NCBI RefSeq assembly: GCF_009908315.1 | Contig: NZ_JAAATW010000001.1 | Span: 496,001-560,000 of the forward strand | Origin: Paragemmobacter ruber | Lineage (GTDB): Bacteria; Pseudomonadota; Alphaproteobacteria; Rhodobacterales; Rhodobacteraceae | Length of the DNA: 64,000 nucleotides | Direction of reading: 5' to 3' | Part shown: piece by piece, positions 1 through 8,879 of the stretch | How the letters are laid out: the number at the start of each line of letters is the position of its first letter | Position numbering within the stretch: position 1 is the first letter of the stretch | Position numbers and translations under genes: made by a program | Notes under the pieces: generated by a model | Told to the model about the DNA's origin: nothing | The model's database searches: none | What the model saw: only the letters and a program-made list of their open reading frames with translations

Positions 1-895
1 AGAAATCGAGGTCACCGCCAAAGACGAGGCCGCCCTTGTCGGACTGGCTGATGTAGAAATGCCCCATGCCGAAGCTGACGACATGGTCGATCACGGGTTT
101 GAGCCCTTCGGTGACGAAGGCCTGCAGGATGTGGGATTCAATCGGCAGGCGCATCCCGGCCATGGCGGCGACCTGGGATGACCGACCTGCGACCACGATC
201 CCCACCTTCCGGGCCTTGATCGCGCCGCGCGTCGTCTGCACGCCCGTGACGCGGCCATTCTCGATGTCGACCCCCGTCACTTCGCAATTCTGGATCAGGT
301 CCACGCCGCGCTTGTCGGCCGCCCGCGCATAGCCCCAGGCCACGGCATCGTGCCGCGCCGTACCGCCGCGCGGGTGGTAGAGCCCGCCATAGATCGGAAA
401 GCGCGTCTGTTCGAAATCGAGATAGGGCAGCATCTCGCGCACGCCTTCGCGGTCCAGCAGGATCGCGTCATCGCCCTGATTGATCATGGAATTGCCGCGC
501 CGGACGAAGGCATCGCGCTGGCCGTCGGAATGGAACAGGTTGATGAGGCCGCGCTGCGAGTGCATCACGTTGTAGTTGAGGTCGATCTCCAGCCCTTCCC
601 AGAGCTTCATCGAATGGCTGTAGAATTCCGAATTGCCCTGCAGGAAATAGTTGGCGCGCACGATCGTGGTGTTGCGACCGATATTGCCAGAGCCGAGATA
701 GCCCTTTTCCAGCACGGCGATGTTGGTCAGCCCGTGGTTCTTGGCGAGGTAATAGGCGGTGGACAGGCCATGGCCGCCGCCGCCGATGATGATGGCGTCA
801 TATTCGGCCTTGGGCGCCGGATCGCGCCATGCGGGTTTCCAGCCCTTGTTGCCGAAAAGCCCTTCGGTGATGACCTTTAGCCCGGAGTAGCGCAT
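1..895 (-). CDS. soxB: Sarcosine oxidase subunit beta (5' part, runs off the left edge)
   Basis: About 298 N-terminal residues are visible. The gene starts at an ATG at 895 preceded by AGGTGGG, and its C-terminus lies outside the window. The start MRYSGLKVITEGLFGNKGWK is typical of the beta subunit of heterotetrameric sarcosine oxidase. A dinucleotide (FAD) fold follows with IIIGGGGHGLSTAYYLA, and then GSGNIGRNTTIVRANY, a region that binds FAD in this family. The enzyme complex oxidatively demethylates sarcosine, passing the C1 unit to tetrahydrofolate, in glycine betaine/choline breakdown. The other subunit genes (soxD, A, G) would be expected beyond the left edge; none is visible here. Confidence 0.9.
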   Translation of the reverse strand, partial: MRYSGLKVITEGLFGNKGWKPAWRDPAPKAEYDAIIIGGGGHGLSTAYYLAKNHGLTNIAVLEKGYLGSGNIGRNTTIVRANYFLQGNSEFYSHSMKLWEGLEIDLNYNVMHSQRGLINLFHSDGQRDAFVRRGNSMINQGDDAILLDREGVREMLPYLDFEQTRFPIYGGLYHPRGGTARHDAVAWGYARAADKRGVDLIQNCEVTGVDIENGRVTGVQTTRGAIKARKVGIVVAGRSSQVAAMAGMRLPIESHILQAFVTEGLKPVIDHVVSFGMGHFYISQSDKGGLVFGGDLDF

Positions 896-1126
896 CCCAC
901 CTGTCCCGTTCGCGAAGCGCGCCCAGCAAAGCGCCGCGGGGCGGAGGATGCAACCCCCGCCCTGCGAAGCCATTGCCGCAGCCGACACCATCATGTCGCT
1001 TTTCGGACAGGCGGCCAGCGCCTTGTCAGAGCGCGAAACCGTGGCACAAGGTGGGGACACAGGGTGAGGCGTAGGGTGGGTGGTTCCGCGCCGCCCCGGC
1101 GCGGGTTCACCCACCGCCCCCCCGGA

Positions 1127-2557
1127 TCACAGCCCCTTGGAGCGGTAGGTCTGGGCCACGCGACCAATCGACACGATATAGGCGGCCATGCGCAGGTCTT
1201 CGACATCCGGGCGGCTGTGCCAGACCTCGCGCATGGCCTGATAGGCGGTGCGCATCGTATCGTCGAGGCCGGAGCGGACAAGCTCCAGCTCCCCTGCCCC
1301 GCGCAGGTAGCTTTCCTTGAAGCCCGGCGACAGGGTCCAGCCCAGCCCCTTGTCGGCGGACAGCCGTTCCAGTTCGTCCACCAGCAGGTGGTGACGCGCC
1401 TCTTCGGCGCGGCGCTGCATGCGGCCAAAGCGGATGTGGGACAGGTTCTTGACCCATTCGAAATAGCTGACCGTCACGCCGCCTGCATTGGCATACATGT
1501 CGGGGATGATGACGGCGCCCTTGGCGCGCAGGATTTCATCGGCGCCGAAGGTGACGGGGCCATTCGCGGCCTCGACGATCAGGGGGGCCTGGATCCGGGG
1601 GGCGTTGCCCTTGTGGATCACGCCTTCTATGGCGGCGGGGATCAGGATGTCACAGGCCTGTTCCAGCACCGCGGCGCCGTCTTCGACATATTGCGCGCCC
1701 GCAAAACCCTTGAGCCCGCCGGTGGTGGAGAGGTGCTGGCGCACCGCTTCGACATCGAGCCCCGCATCGGCAAGCAGCGCGCCATCGCGTTCGATGATGG
1801 CGGTGATGCGGACGCCGTCCTCTTCCGACAGGAACTTGGCGGCGTGATAGCCCACATTGCCCAGGCCCTGCACGATCACGCGCTTGCCGTCGAGCTTGCC
1901 CGCAAGGCCCGCCTTGGCCACATCGGCCGGGTGGCGGAAGAATTCGCGCAGCGCGTATTGCACGCCCCGCCCCGTCGCCTCTACCCGGCCCTGGATGCCG
2001 CCGGCATGGGGCGGCTTGCCGGTGACGCAGGCCTTGGCGTTGATGTCGGTGGTGTTCATGCGGGCGTATTGATCGGCGATCCAGGCCATTTCGCGTTCGC
2101 CCGTGCCCATGTCGGGGGCGGGCACGTTCTGCGCCGGATGGATCAGATCGCGCTTGATGAGTTCATAGGCGAAGCGGCGGGTGATCTGTTCCAGTTCATG
2201 TTCGTCCCATTGCCGCGGGTCGATGCACAGGCCGCCTTTCGATCCGCCGAAGGGGGTTTCGACGAGCGCGCATTTGTAGGTCATGAGCGCGGCCAGCGCC
2301 TCGACCTCGTCCTGGCTGACGGAGAGGGCGTAGCGGATGCCGCCCTTGACGGGTTCCATATGTTCGGAATGGACCGAGCGGTAGCCGGTGAAGGTTTCGA
2401 TCTTGCCGCGCAGGCGCACCCCGAACCGGACGGTGTAGGTCGAGTTGCAGACGCGGATCTTCTGCTCCAGCCCGGGGCTGAGATCCATCAGCCGCACCGC
2501 ACGGTTGAACATCAGATCGACGGATTCCCGAAAGCTCGGTTCACCAGAATGTAGCAT
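1127..2557 (-). CDS. Glu/Leu/Phe/Val dehydrogenase family (probable glutamate dehydrogenase)
   Basis: The product has 476 residues, the usual length for this family. I start it at the ATG at 2557 because a clear GGAGGAA lies just upstream; an upstream in-frame extension to 2605 is possible but has no such site. The substrate-binding segment reads PFGGSKGGLCIDP, with an upstream lysine in MTYKCALVE. The C-terminal Rossmann half carries VQGLGNVGYHAA. It most likely interconverts glutamate and 2-oxoglutarate with NAD(P). It lies 231 bases upstream of the sarcosine oxidase gene on the same strand, a gap large enough for a separate promoter. Confidence 0.88.
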   Translation of the reverse strand: MLHSGEPSFRESVDLMFNRAVRLMDLSPGLEQKIRVCNSTYTVRFGVRLRGKIETFTGYRSVHSEHMEPVKGGIRYALSVSQDEVEALAALMTYKCALVETPFGGSKGGLCIDPRQWDEHELEQITRRFAYELIKRDLIHPAQNVPAPDMGTGEREMAWIADQYARMNTTDINAKACVTGKPPHAGGIQGRVEATGRGVQYALREFFRHPADVAKAGLAGKLDGKRVIVQGLGNVGYHAAKFLSEEDGVRITAIIERDGALLADAGLDVEAVRQHLSTTGGLKGFAGAQYVEDGAAVLEQACDILIPAAIEGVIHKGNAPRIQAPLIVEAANGPVTFGADEILRAKGAVIIPDMYANAGGVTVSYFEWVKNLSHIRFGRMQRRAEEARHHLLVDELERLSADKGLGWTLSPGFKESYLRGAGELELVRSGLDDTMRTAYQAMREVWHSRPDVEDLRMAAYIVSIGRVAQTYRSKGL

Positions 2558-3120
2558 GCCTTCCTCCCTATCGCGCCGAAGAGGGGGGCGCGTCCCCAAG
2601 ATCACGCTAGCACGGACCGGCAGGGTGCGCGCCAGAGGCAGAAACTACTCTGCCCTGTCCTTGACTACGGCCATGTGAAGCAAAGGGGCCGGTTCGCCCC
2701 GATCCTTGCGAAATTCAAGAATAATCGCGCCAATCTTTCCCAATCCTGCCGCAATCCTGCCCAGCCGGATGGTTAAGAAATGCCAACTTGGGGCGATGTC
2801 CAATCCGTTTGGATGGCCCCGGAAAGGGCGGCAAATGACGAAGCATCATATCCAGCGCCGGACCAGCGCCATTCTGGCAAGGGCAGCGGCCTGCGAATCA
2901 GCGGGCGGTGCGCTGCGCAGTGCGCGGAAAGCACTGTCTGCGGGATCGCCACAATCATGGCGGGATTTGGCCGAGTGTTTCGGCGGAATACCGCTCATAC
3001 CGCCGAAAGTTAACGCTTCCTTGCAGGAAGTCGGGGCTTCCCGCACACCAAAGCGGGGGCAAGACGGAACGGCTGACCGGGCGACCGGACAGACGTGCAA
3101 CGATAATGGGATCGGGTTTC
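2558..3120. other. Intergenic region between dehydrogenase and tad-like operon
   Basis: About 560 bases with no convincing gene; short open frames here have no family features and unnatural composition. It must contain the divergent promoters of the dehydrogenase and the TadG-like gene. The only motif I can name is ATGGTTAA at 2769-2776, the reverse complement of the CtrA half-site TTAACCAT, with a further GTTAACG near 3010. Confidence 0.5.
2769..2776. promoter_or_regulatory. Possible CtrA half-site (ATGGTTAA)
   Basis: An 8-base match to the TTAACCAT half-site read on the minus strand, 345 bases upstream of the TadG-like gene. CtrA controls motility and pilus genes in many Rhodobacterales. 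The match is short and the distance is long, so this is only a candidate. Confidence 0.25.
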
Positions 3121-4782
3121 ATGCGTAGGATTGTCCTCTCACTTCTTGGTCGAACCCTGCTTCGGTTCCGCCGTGGCGAGGACGGCTCGCTGCTCGTCTT
3201 CGGTCTGTTCCTTTTTGCGACCTTCTTTTTGATGAGCGGCATGGCCGTCGATCTGATGCGGACGGAGAACCGCCGCACGGCGCTGTCGCAATCGCTGGAC
3301 CGCTGCGCGCTGAATGCGGCCGCCCTGCGCCAGACGCTGGATCCGGCGACCGTGGTGCGCGATTGCGTGGATCGCGACGGCCTGCTGCCGCATCTGACCG
3401 AGGTGAAGGTCACCAACAGCGCCGGTCAGCGGTCGGTGGAGGTGAAGGGCGAAATCTCGCTTGAGACCATGTTCATGCATGCATCAGGCGTCGATGTGAT
3501 CGACGTGAACGCCCGGTCCGTCGCCGAACAGCGCGCGACGAATATCGAGATCGTGCTGGTGCTGGACGTGTCGGGCTCGATGGAGGGCAGCAAGCTTTCA
3601 TCGCTCAAGACTTCGGCGAAGAACTTTGTCAGCACGGTTCTGGCCAACAATACGAACCGCATCTCGATCGCGATCGTGCCGTATAACGGGCAGGTGAACC
3701 TTGGTTCGTCGCTGCGCACGAAGTTCAACGTGACCCATGCGTCGGGCCTGACAACCACCGTCAACGGTGACATGCGGACGGTGAACTGCGTCGACATGCC
3801 GTCGTCGGTTTACAACAACACCGGGATTTCCCGCACCCTGGCGATGCCCGCCACGGGATGGGCGGATGCGTTCACCTCGCTGAGCAGTTTCCCCACCACC
3901 CATTCCACGAATGGCCGCACACCCAACCAGGGCAACGTGTGGTGTCCGCCGTCTTCGGTGAACGTGGTGCGCCTGCAGGATGACAGCATTTCTGCCATGC
4001 ATACCTATATCGACAACCTGGTCGCGATCGGTGCGACATCGATCAACGCGGGCATGAAATGGGGTGGTGCGCTGCTGGACCCGCAGTTCCGCACCGTAGT
4101 GAATGAATATGTCGATGCCGGCACGATCCCGCCGGAGTTCCGTGACCGCCCGTTCGACTATACCAAGCGGGACGCGCTGAAGATCGTCGTGCTGATGACC
4201 GACGGCGAAAACTTTGGCGATGTGCGGCTGAACGATGCGTACCGTGTGGGTGACTCGCCCATCTTCAAGGGGACGGATGGCAACTATTCCATCCAGTTCA
4301 CCTCGGGTCGGCCTGCATCGGCCGGGGCCAACCAATTCTGGGTGCCGCATACCAATGATGGCGCGGGCCAGTGGCGTTCGACCGCGTGGAGCAGTGGCAC
4401 GCGGATGACCTGGCAACAGGTCTGGCAGGAATTGAACGTCAGCTGGACGGCGTGGCATATGTATGCCCGGGCTCTTGGCACCAGCAGCTCCACCCGCAGC
4501 AGCCAGTACTCTACCTGGTACGGCAACTTCCGCACGCAGCGCGGTGATGACAAATCGACCCCTGCGATGGATGCCGAACTGCAGCAGATCTGCACCTTGA
4601 CCAAGCAACAGGGTGTGCTGATCTACGGGATCGCCTTCTCGGCGCCCACGCGCGGCATCAATGCGGTGAAGGGCTGTGCCTCGTCGGACGGACATTTCTT
4701 CAACTCGACCAGCACGAACCAGCTTAACGCCGCCTTCCAGGCGATCGCCACGAACATCACGCAGCTGAGGCTTGTGAACTGA
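3121..4782 (+). CDS. TadG-like pilus assembly protein with von Willebrand factor A domain
   Basis: A 553-residue protein. Residues about 15-45 form the hydrophobic N-terminal segment of the Tad/TadG family (EDGSLLVFGLFLFATFF), which anchors it in the inner membrane. A vWA domain follows with the MIDAS motif DVSGSMEG near residue 145 and a later MTDGENFG that supplies another metal-site loop. TadG-type proteins take part in Flp/tight-adherence pilus assembly in the envelope. The stop codon overlaps the next start (ATGA at 4782). An alternative ATG at 3106 adds five residues; neither start has a strong ribosome site. No TadA, TadB, TadC or RcpA genes are nearby. Confidence 0.8.
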   Translation: MRRIVLSLLGRTLLRFRRGEDGSLLVFGLFLFATFFLMSGMAVDLMRTENRRTALSQSLDRCALNAAALRQTLDPATVVRDCVDRDGLLPHLTEVKVTNSAGQRSVEVKGEISLETMFMHASGVDVIDVNARSVAEQRATNIEIVLVLDVSGSMEGSKLSSLKTSAKNFVSTVLANNTNRISIAIVPYNGQVNLGSSLRTKFNVTHASGLTTTVNGDMRTVNCVDMPSSVYNNTGISRTLAMPATGWADAFTSLSSFPTTHSTNGRTPNQGNVWCPPSSVNVVRLQDDSISAMHTYIDNLVAIGATSINAGMKWGGALLDPQFRTVVNEYVDAGTIPPEFRDRPFDYTKRDALKIVVLMTDGENFGDVRLNDAYRVGDSPIFKGTDGNYSIQFTSGRPASAGANQFWVPHTNDGAGQWRSTAWSSGTRMTWQQVWQELNVSWTAWHMYARALGTSSSTRSSQYSTWYGNFRTQRGDDKSTPAMDAELQQICTLTKQQGVLIYGIAFSAPTRGINAVKGCASSDGHFFNSTSTNQLNAAFQAIATNITQLRLVN

Positions 4783-5315
4783 TGCGCATGTCAAAGCTTT
4801 TCCATCGCTACAAGCGGGACGAGGACGGAACGTCTACCGTCGAATTCGTGATCCTGGTGCCGTTGCTGTTTTCGATCTTCGTGGCAACGCTGGAGATCGG
4901 CATGATGATGTCGCGCTGGTCGAGCATCGACCGCGCCGCCGACATGGTGATCCGGTCGCTGCGACTGGGCCAGTATGCGAACCCCAATGCCGAACTGCTG
5001 CGCCGCGAAATCTGCAACCGTGTCTTCCTGGTAGAGAACTGCTTTGAGAACACGGCCGTGGACATCCGCGAGATCAACCGCGCGACATTCGTCATGCCCG
5101 ATGAGGACGAACCCTGCGTGACCCGCGATGACGAGGTGATCCAGCCGGTTACGCAGATCACGCCGGGCCAGCAGAACGACCTGATGCTGATCCGCGTCTG
5201 CGTGACGGTGGATGCGATGTTCCCGACCTCAAGCTCGGCCCTGCCGATCCAGCTTGATGCGCAGGGCGGTTATGCGCTGTCCATCGCGTCTGTCTATGTG
5301 AACGAACCGAGCTGA
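4782..5315 (+). CDS. TadE-like pseudopilin-related protein
   Basis: A 177-residue protein starting in an ATGA overlap with the TadG-like gene. The N-terminus has the TadE pattern: a short basic segment, then DEDGTSTVEFVILVPLLF, where the glutamate after TSTV resembles the E+5 position of pilin-like precursors, then a transmembrane helix to about residue 45. The remainder is a periplasmic domain with cysteines (REICNRVF, VENCFEN, EPCVTRD). It is translationally coupled to the genes on both sides, so the three probably act together in a minor-pilin role. Confidence 0.75.
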   Translation: MRMSKLFHRYKRDEDGTSTVEFVILVPLLFSIFVATLEIGMMMSRWSSIDRAADMVIRSLRLGQYANPNAELLRREICNRVFLVENCFENTAVDIREINRATFVMPDEDEPCVTRDDEVIQPVTQITPGQQNDLMLIRVCVTVDAMFPTSSSALPIQLDAQGGYALSIASVYVNEPS

Positions 5316-5328
5316 GGAGGGCAGAACC

Positions 5329-5913
5329 ATGAAGATGTTGTTGTCTTCCGCGAAGGAAAGCATCAAGGGCGCGCTGCGCCGTTTCGGGACGGATACATCG
5401 GGCACGCTGCTGGCGGAGACGATGTTCATCGTGCCGGTGATGGCCATGGGGATGACGGGCTTTTTCGCTTTCTGGGACGCCTATCAGACCCAGAACCGCG
5501 TGCAGAAGGGCGCCTATGCCGTATCGGACATGCTGTCGCGCGAGATGATCCCCGCGACGCCGGCCTTCCTGACGGGTCTGGAACGGACGCTGGAATATCT
5601 GATCGGCGAAGATGCCCGGATCCGCGTGACCAGCATCCGGCGGGTGTCGGACGGTCCTTTGGGATTGAAGGGGCTGGATGTGCTGTGGTCCTTTTCGCCG
5701 GCCAATGTGATGCCGCCGCTGACCGAGACCGCGCTAAACCAGATCGAGGGTGATATCCCCATGATGGCCATAGGGTCGAACATGGTGGTCTTCGAGGTTG
5801 TGGTCCCCTACAGCCCGGTCACCGAAATCCTTGAGATCGACACGATCAACGAGACGGTGGCGATGCGCCCGCGCTTCCTGCCGACGCTCTGCCTGACAGG
5901 GGTGTCCTGCTGA
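5329..5913 (+). CDS. TadE/TadF-like envelope protein
   Basis: A 194-residue protein, 13 bases after the preceding gene, with AGGAGG in the gap deciding the start. The N-terminus resembles the previous protein (DTSGTLLAETMFIVPVMAMG), one membrane helix followed by QNRVQKGAYAVSDMLSREM and a periplasmic domain ending in a two-cysteine segment (LCLTGVSC). It is the third member of the tad-like operon and is closed by the hairpin at 5959-5983. Confidence 0.7.
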   Translation: MKMLLSSAKESIKGALRRFGTDTSGTLLAETMFIVPVMAMGMTGFFAFWDAYQTQNRVQKGAYAVSDMLSREMIPATPAFLTGLERTLEYLIGEDARIRVTSIRRVSDGPLGLKGLDVLWSFSPANVMPPLTETALNQIEGDIPMMAIGSNMVVFEVVVPYSPVTEILEIDTINETVAMRPRFLPTLCLTGVSC

Positions 5914-5958
5914 GGCGCGGGGGACGCCGTTCTTCGAAAGACGCACATAGGTTCTGCG

Positions 5959-5983
5959 AGGGGCGGCGTTGTCCGCCCCTTTT
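5959..5983 (+). terminator. Rho-independent terminator after the tad-like operon
   Basis: An 8-base perfect stem (AGGGGCGG / CCGCCCCT) with the loop CGTTGT is followed by TTTT, 46 bases after the last tad-like stop codon. Confidence 0.75.
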
Positions 5984-6025
5984 GCATGCCCTACCTTCCA
6001 TGTGTCCGTGTAGCAGGAGGCCCGA

Positions 6026-6937
6026 ATGTCCATCCGTCCCGTCGTTCAGGAAGACCGCGCCCAGCCGACCTATGAGGGGGCGGGGGTGCATCTGCACCGC
6101 GCCTTCGGCTTTGGCGACCCAAGCCGGATGGACCCGTTCCTTCTGTTCGACGACTTCCGCAACGAAGACCCGCGCGATTACATGCGCGGCTTTCCCTGGC
6201 ACCCTCACCGGGGGATCGAGACGATCACCTATGTGCTGGCGGGTGCCGTGGAGCATGGCGACAGTCTGGGCAATCACGGCCTGCTGAAGGGCGGCGATGT
6301 GCAATGGATGACCGCAGGGTCGGGTATCCTGCATCAGGAGATGCCGCGCGGAAATGCGAAGGGGCAGATGCACGGGTTCCAGCTGTGGGCGAACCTTCCG
6401 TCCAGCCTGAAGATGACGGCGCCGCGCTATCAGGACGTGAAAGGCAAGGACATCCCAGAAATCATGGATGATGACGGCACCGTGGTGAAGGTGATCGTCG
6501 GGTCCTTCTGGGGCAAGACCGGCCCCGTGGACGGGATCGCCGCTGATCCGCAATATCTGGATATCTACGTCCCGCCCCATCGGAAGAAGACCTTCAAGGT
6601 CGATACCTATCGCCACGCCTTCGCCTATGTCTTCGAGGGGAAGGGCGATTTCCGCGATGCCAGCCGCCCGCGCGGCGTGCTGTTGGAGAAAGAGGTGATG
6701 GGTCAGGAGGTGAACATCCGCGACATGTCGGGTGACCGCACGCTGATCCAGTTCGGCACAGGCGACGAGGTGACGGTGCAGGCCGGGCCGGATGGCATCC
6801 GCTTCCTGCTGATTTCCGGCGCGCCGATCCAGGAACCCGTGGCCTGGCACGGGCCGATCGTGATGAACACGCAGGCCGAGATCCGGCAGGCGATGGCCGA
6901 TCTGAAGAACGGCACCTTCATCCGGCCCGCGCATTGA
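6026..6937 (+). CDS. Pirin family protein (bicupin)
   Basis: A 303-residue protein with AGGAGG upstream of the ATG. The N-terminal cupin holds the pirin metal site: FPWHPHRGIETITYV supplies two histidines, and GSGILHQEMP supplies the third histidine and the glutamate. The C-terminal cupin (from YLDIYVPPHRKKTF) is the usual non-metal half. Some bacterial pirins have quercetinase activity and others act on metabolic enzymes; nothing in the neighbourhood points to a substrate. It appears to be a single-gene unit between a terminator and the next gene. Confidence 0.88.
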   Translation: MSIRPVVQEDRAQPTYEGAGVHLHRAFGFGDPSRMDPFLLFDDFRNEDPRDYMRGFPWHPHRGIETITYVLAGAVEHGDSLGNHGLLKGGDVQWMTAGSGILHQEMPRGNAKGQMHGFQLWANLPSSLKMTAPRYQDVKGKDIPEIMDDDGTVVKVIVGSFWGKTGPVDGIAADPQYLDIYVPPHRKKTFKVDTYRHAFAYVFEGKGDFRDASRPRGVLLEKEVMGQEVNIRDMSGDRTLIQFGTGDEVTVQAGPDGIRFLLISGAPIQEPVAWHGPIVMNTQAEIRQAMADLKNGTFIRPAH

Positions 6938-7014
6938 ACGGGGGGCGGGCGCGGGCCTTGGCTTCCGCGCCCGGACGGGGATAGGATATGGCCTGCCGTC
7001 TGGAGCCTGATGTG

Positions 7015-7254
7015 ATGCGCCACCGCCCTGCCCTAAGCCTTGCCCGCCCCGCGCTCTGCGCGGTGGCGCTTGCCGCGCTCGCAGGATGCACGGAGCCGGG
7101 CTTTCTGCGGCAGGCCGAACCCGCGCCGACGCCCGCGCTTCTGCCCATCGAAGAGCTGCTGACAGGCGACAGCGCGCGGCTTGACGCCGAAGCGGCGGCC
7201 GCGCTTTCGGCGCGCGGGGCGGCCCTGCGGACACGGGCGCAGGCCACACCGTGA
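7015..7254 (+). CDS. Small putative lipoprotein
   Basis: A 79-residue protein taken from MRHRPALSLA. A signal sequence is followed by the lipobox LAALAGC, and after the cysteine by a proline/alanine-rich linker (AEPAPTPALLP) and a short alpha-helical tail. I do not recognise a family. It lies just before the homoserine dehydrogenase gene on the same strand, and could be anchored to the inner or outer membrane. An upstream ATG at 6988 would spoil the signal-peptide geometry. Confidence 0.6.
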   Translation: MRHRPALSLARPALCAVALAALAGCTEPGFLRQAEPAPTPALLPIEELLTGDSARLDAEAAAALSARGAALRTRAQATP

Positions 7255-7308
7255 CGCTGCCCGGCAGCGGCGCGTTGCAAGCCCGTGCCTGACAGGCTAA
7301 GGGGCAGG

Positions 7309-8631
7309 ATGCCCGACAGCTTTATGGAGAACCCCATGCCCGCGCCCCTTCGCCTTGGTCTTGCCGGTCTGGGAACCGTGGGCATCGGCGTGGTGAAGAT
7401 CGTGCAGAAACATGCCGATCTGATCGCCCTGCGCGCGGGCCGCCCGGTGGTGATCACCGCCGTTTCGGCCCGGGACCGCGGCCGCAACCGGGATGCTGAT
7501 CTGTCCGGCTATGCGTGGGAAAACGATCCCGTTGCACTGGCGCGGCGCGACGATGTGGATGTGTTCGTCGAGGTGATGGGGGGCCATGAGGGCCCGGCCA
7601 AGGCCGCGACCGAGGCCGCGATCGCGGCGGGCAAGGATGTGGTTACGGCCAACAAGGCCCTGTTGGCCCATCACGGGCAGGCCCTCGCCCTTGCAGCGGA
7701 AGCGGCGGGCCGGGTGATCCGCTTCGAGGCCGCCGTCGCCGGTGGAATCCCGGTGATCAAGGCCCTGACCGAGGGGCTGGCCGGAAACCGGATGCGCCGC
7801 GTGATGGGCGTGATGAACGGGACGTGCAACTACATCCTGACCCGGATGCAGAACGCCGGTCTGCCCTATGAGACGGTGTTCGAAGAAGCGCGGCAGCTGG
7901 GTTATCTGGAGGCCGACCCGAACCTCGATGTGGGCGGCATCGACGCGGGCCACAAGCTTTCGCTGCTGGCCGCCATCGCCTTTGGCACCAAGGTCAGCTT
8001 TGACCATGTCGAACTGGAGGGGATCGGCAACGTGTCGATCGAAGATATCCGGATGGCCGACGACATGGGCTATCACATCAAGCTTCTGGGCGTGGCGCAG
8101 ATGACGGGGCGGGGGCTGGAGCAGCGGATGACGCCCTGCCTCGTGCCGGCCGACAGCCCGCTGGGGCAGTTGCAGGGCGGCACCAACATGGTCGTTCTGG
8201 AAGGCGACAGCGTGGGCCAGATCGTGCTGCGCGGCCCTGGCGCGGGCGAGGGACCGACCGCCAGCGCGGTGATGGGCGACGTGATCGACATCGCGCGCGG
8301 TCTGCGGCTTTCGACTTTCGGACAGCCGGCGGCAACGCTGGTCGATCCGGTCCCGGCCAAGGCGGCGACACCGGCCCCTTACTACCTGCGGATGACGCTG
8401 CTCGACAAACCCGGCGCTCTGGCCAAGGTGGCCACCTGTCTGGGCGAGGCCGGCATCTCGATTGACCAGATGCGCCAGATCAATCAGGCTGGCGAGGCCG
8501 ATGACAAGGCGATCGTCCTGATCGTGACGCACAAGGCCGCCCCTGCCGACATCGCCTATGCCCTTTCGCGCTTTGCAGAGACAGGCGTGGTGATGGGCGC
8601 GCCGGTCGCGATCCGCATCGAGGAAGTCTGA
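7309..8631 (+). CDS. hom: Homoserine dehydrogenase
   Basis: A 440-residue enzyme that reduces aspartate semialdehyde to homoserine on the branch to threonine and methionine. It shows the dinucleotide fold GLAGLGTVGIGVV, the family signature in AVAGGIPVIKALTEGLAGN and VMNGTCNYILTRM, the catalytic lysine region DVGGIDAGHKLSLLAA, and a C-terminal ACT domain beginning MTLLDKPGALAKVATCL, the usual site of threonine feedback. I start at the ATG at 7309 with AAGGGGCAGG upstream; later ATGs at 7324 and 7336 are possible. The order hom-glpX-recJ is common in Rhodobacteraceae. Confidence 0.95.
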   Translation: MPDSFMENPMPAPLRLGLAGLGTVGIGVVKIVQKHADLIALRAGRPVVITAVSARDRGRNRDADLSGYAWENDPVALARRDDVDVFVEVMGGHEGPAKAATEAAIAAGKDVVTANKALLAHHGQALALAAEAAGRVIRFEAAVAGGIPVIKALTEGLAGNRMRRVMGVMNGTCNYILTRMQNAGLPYETVFEEARQLGYLEADPNLDVGGIDAGHKLSLLAAIAFGTKVSFDHVELEGIGNVSIEDIRMADDMGYHIKLLGVAQMTGRGLEQRMTPCLVPADSPLGQLQGGTNMVVLEGDSVGQIVLRGPGAGEGPTASAVMGDVIDIARGLRLSTFGQPAATLVDPVPAKAATPAPYYLRMTLLDKPGALAKVATCLGEAGISIDQMRQINQAGEADDKAIVLIVTHKAAPADIAYALSRFAETGVVMGAPVAIRIEEV

Positions 8632-8640
8632 CGCCGGGCA

Positions 8641-8751
8641 GAAAACTTTTCGACGAATAGTTTTCCCAAGCTGCAAATTTTCCGGCGGAAAATTTGCCCA
8701 CTGGCCCCGTCGGGGGCCAGTGTTGAGAAAATTCTTCGTCGAAGAATTTTC
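8641..8751. repeat. Array of four consecutive inverted repeats
   Basis: Four hairpins sit one after another between hom and glpX. They are 8641-8665 (GAAAACT...AGTTTTC, imperfect centre), 8673-8697 (perfect 11-base arms around GGC, starting GCAAATTTTCC), 8699-8722 (10-base arms CACTGGCCCC/GGGGCCAGTG around GTCG), and 8727-8751 (12-base arms starting GAAAATTCTTCG around one base). The AT-rich hairpins share the GAAAA..TTTTC theme. None is followed by a long T run. They may form a transcription barrier or be short palindromic repeats of the kind scattered through Rhodobacter genomes. Confidence 0.85.
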
Positions 8752-8879
8752 GTCCCGTCAGCTGACCCGACGGAGGCGCATCCCATGAAGAGGCCCGTTG
8801 TTAGCGTGACCATGCTTGCCCCGGCCTGCCCCCTTCGATAACCAAAGCGCAAGGGGACAGCCGCAGGGAGCGCAAGAGC

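Noticed and set aside
1064-2554. 496-codon open frame on the plus strand
   Set aside because: It is antisense to the glutamate-dehydrogenase-like gene and has no recognisable domain.
2706-3128. 140-codon open frame upstream of the tad-like operon
   Set aside because: It has no ribosome site, no family features and an odd amino acid mix; I treat the region as intergenic.
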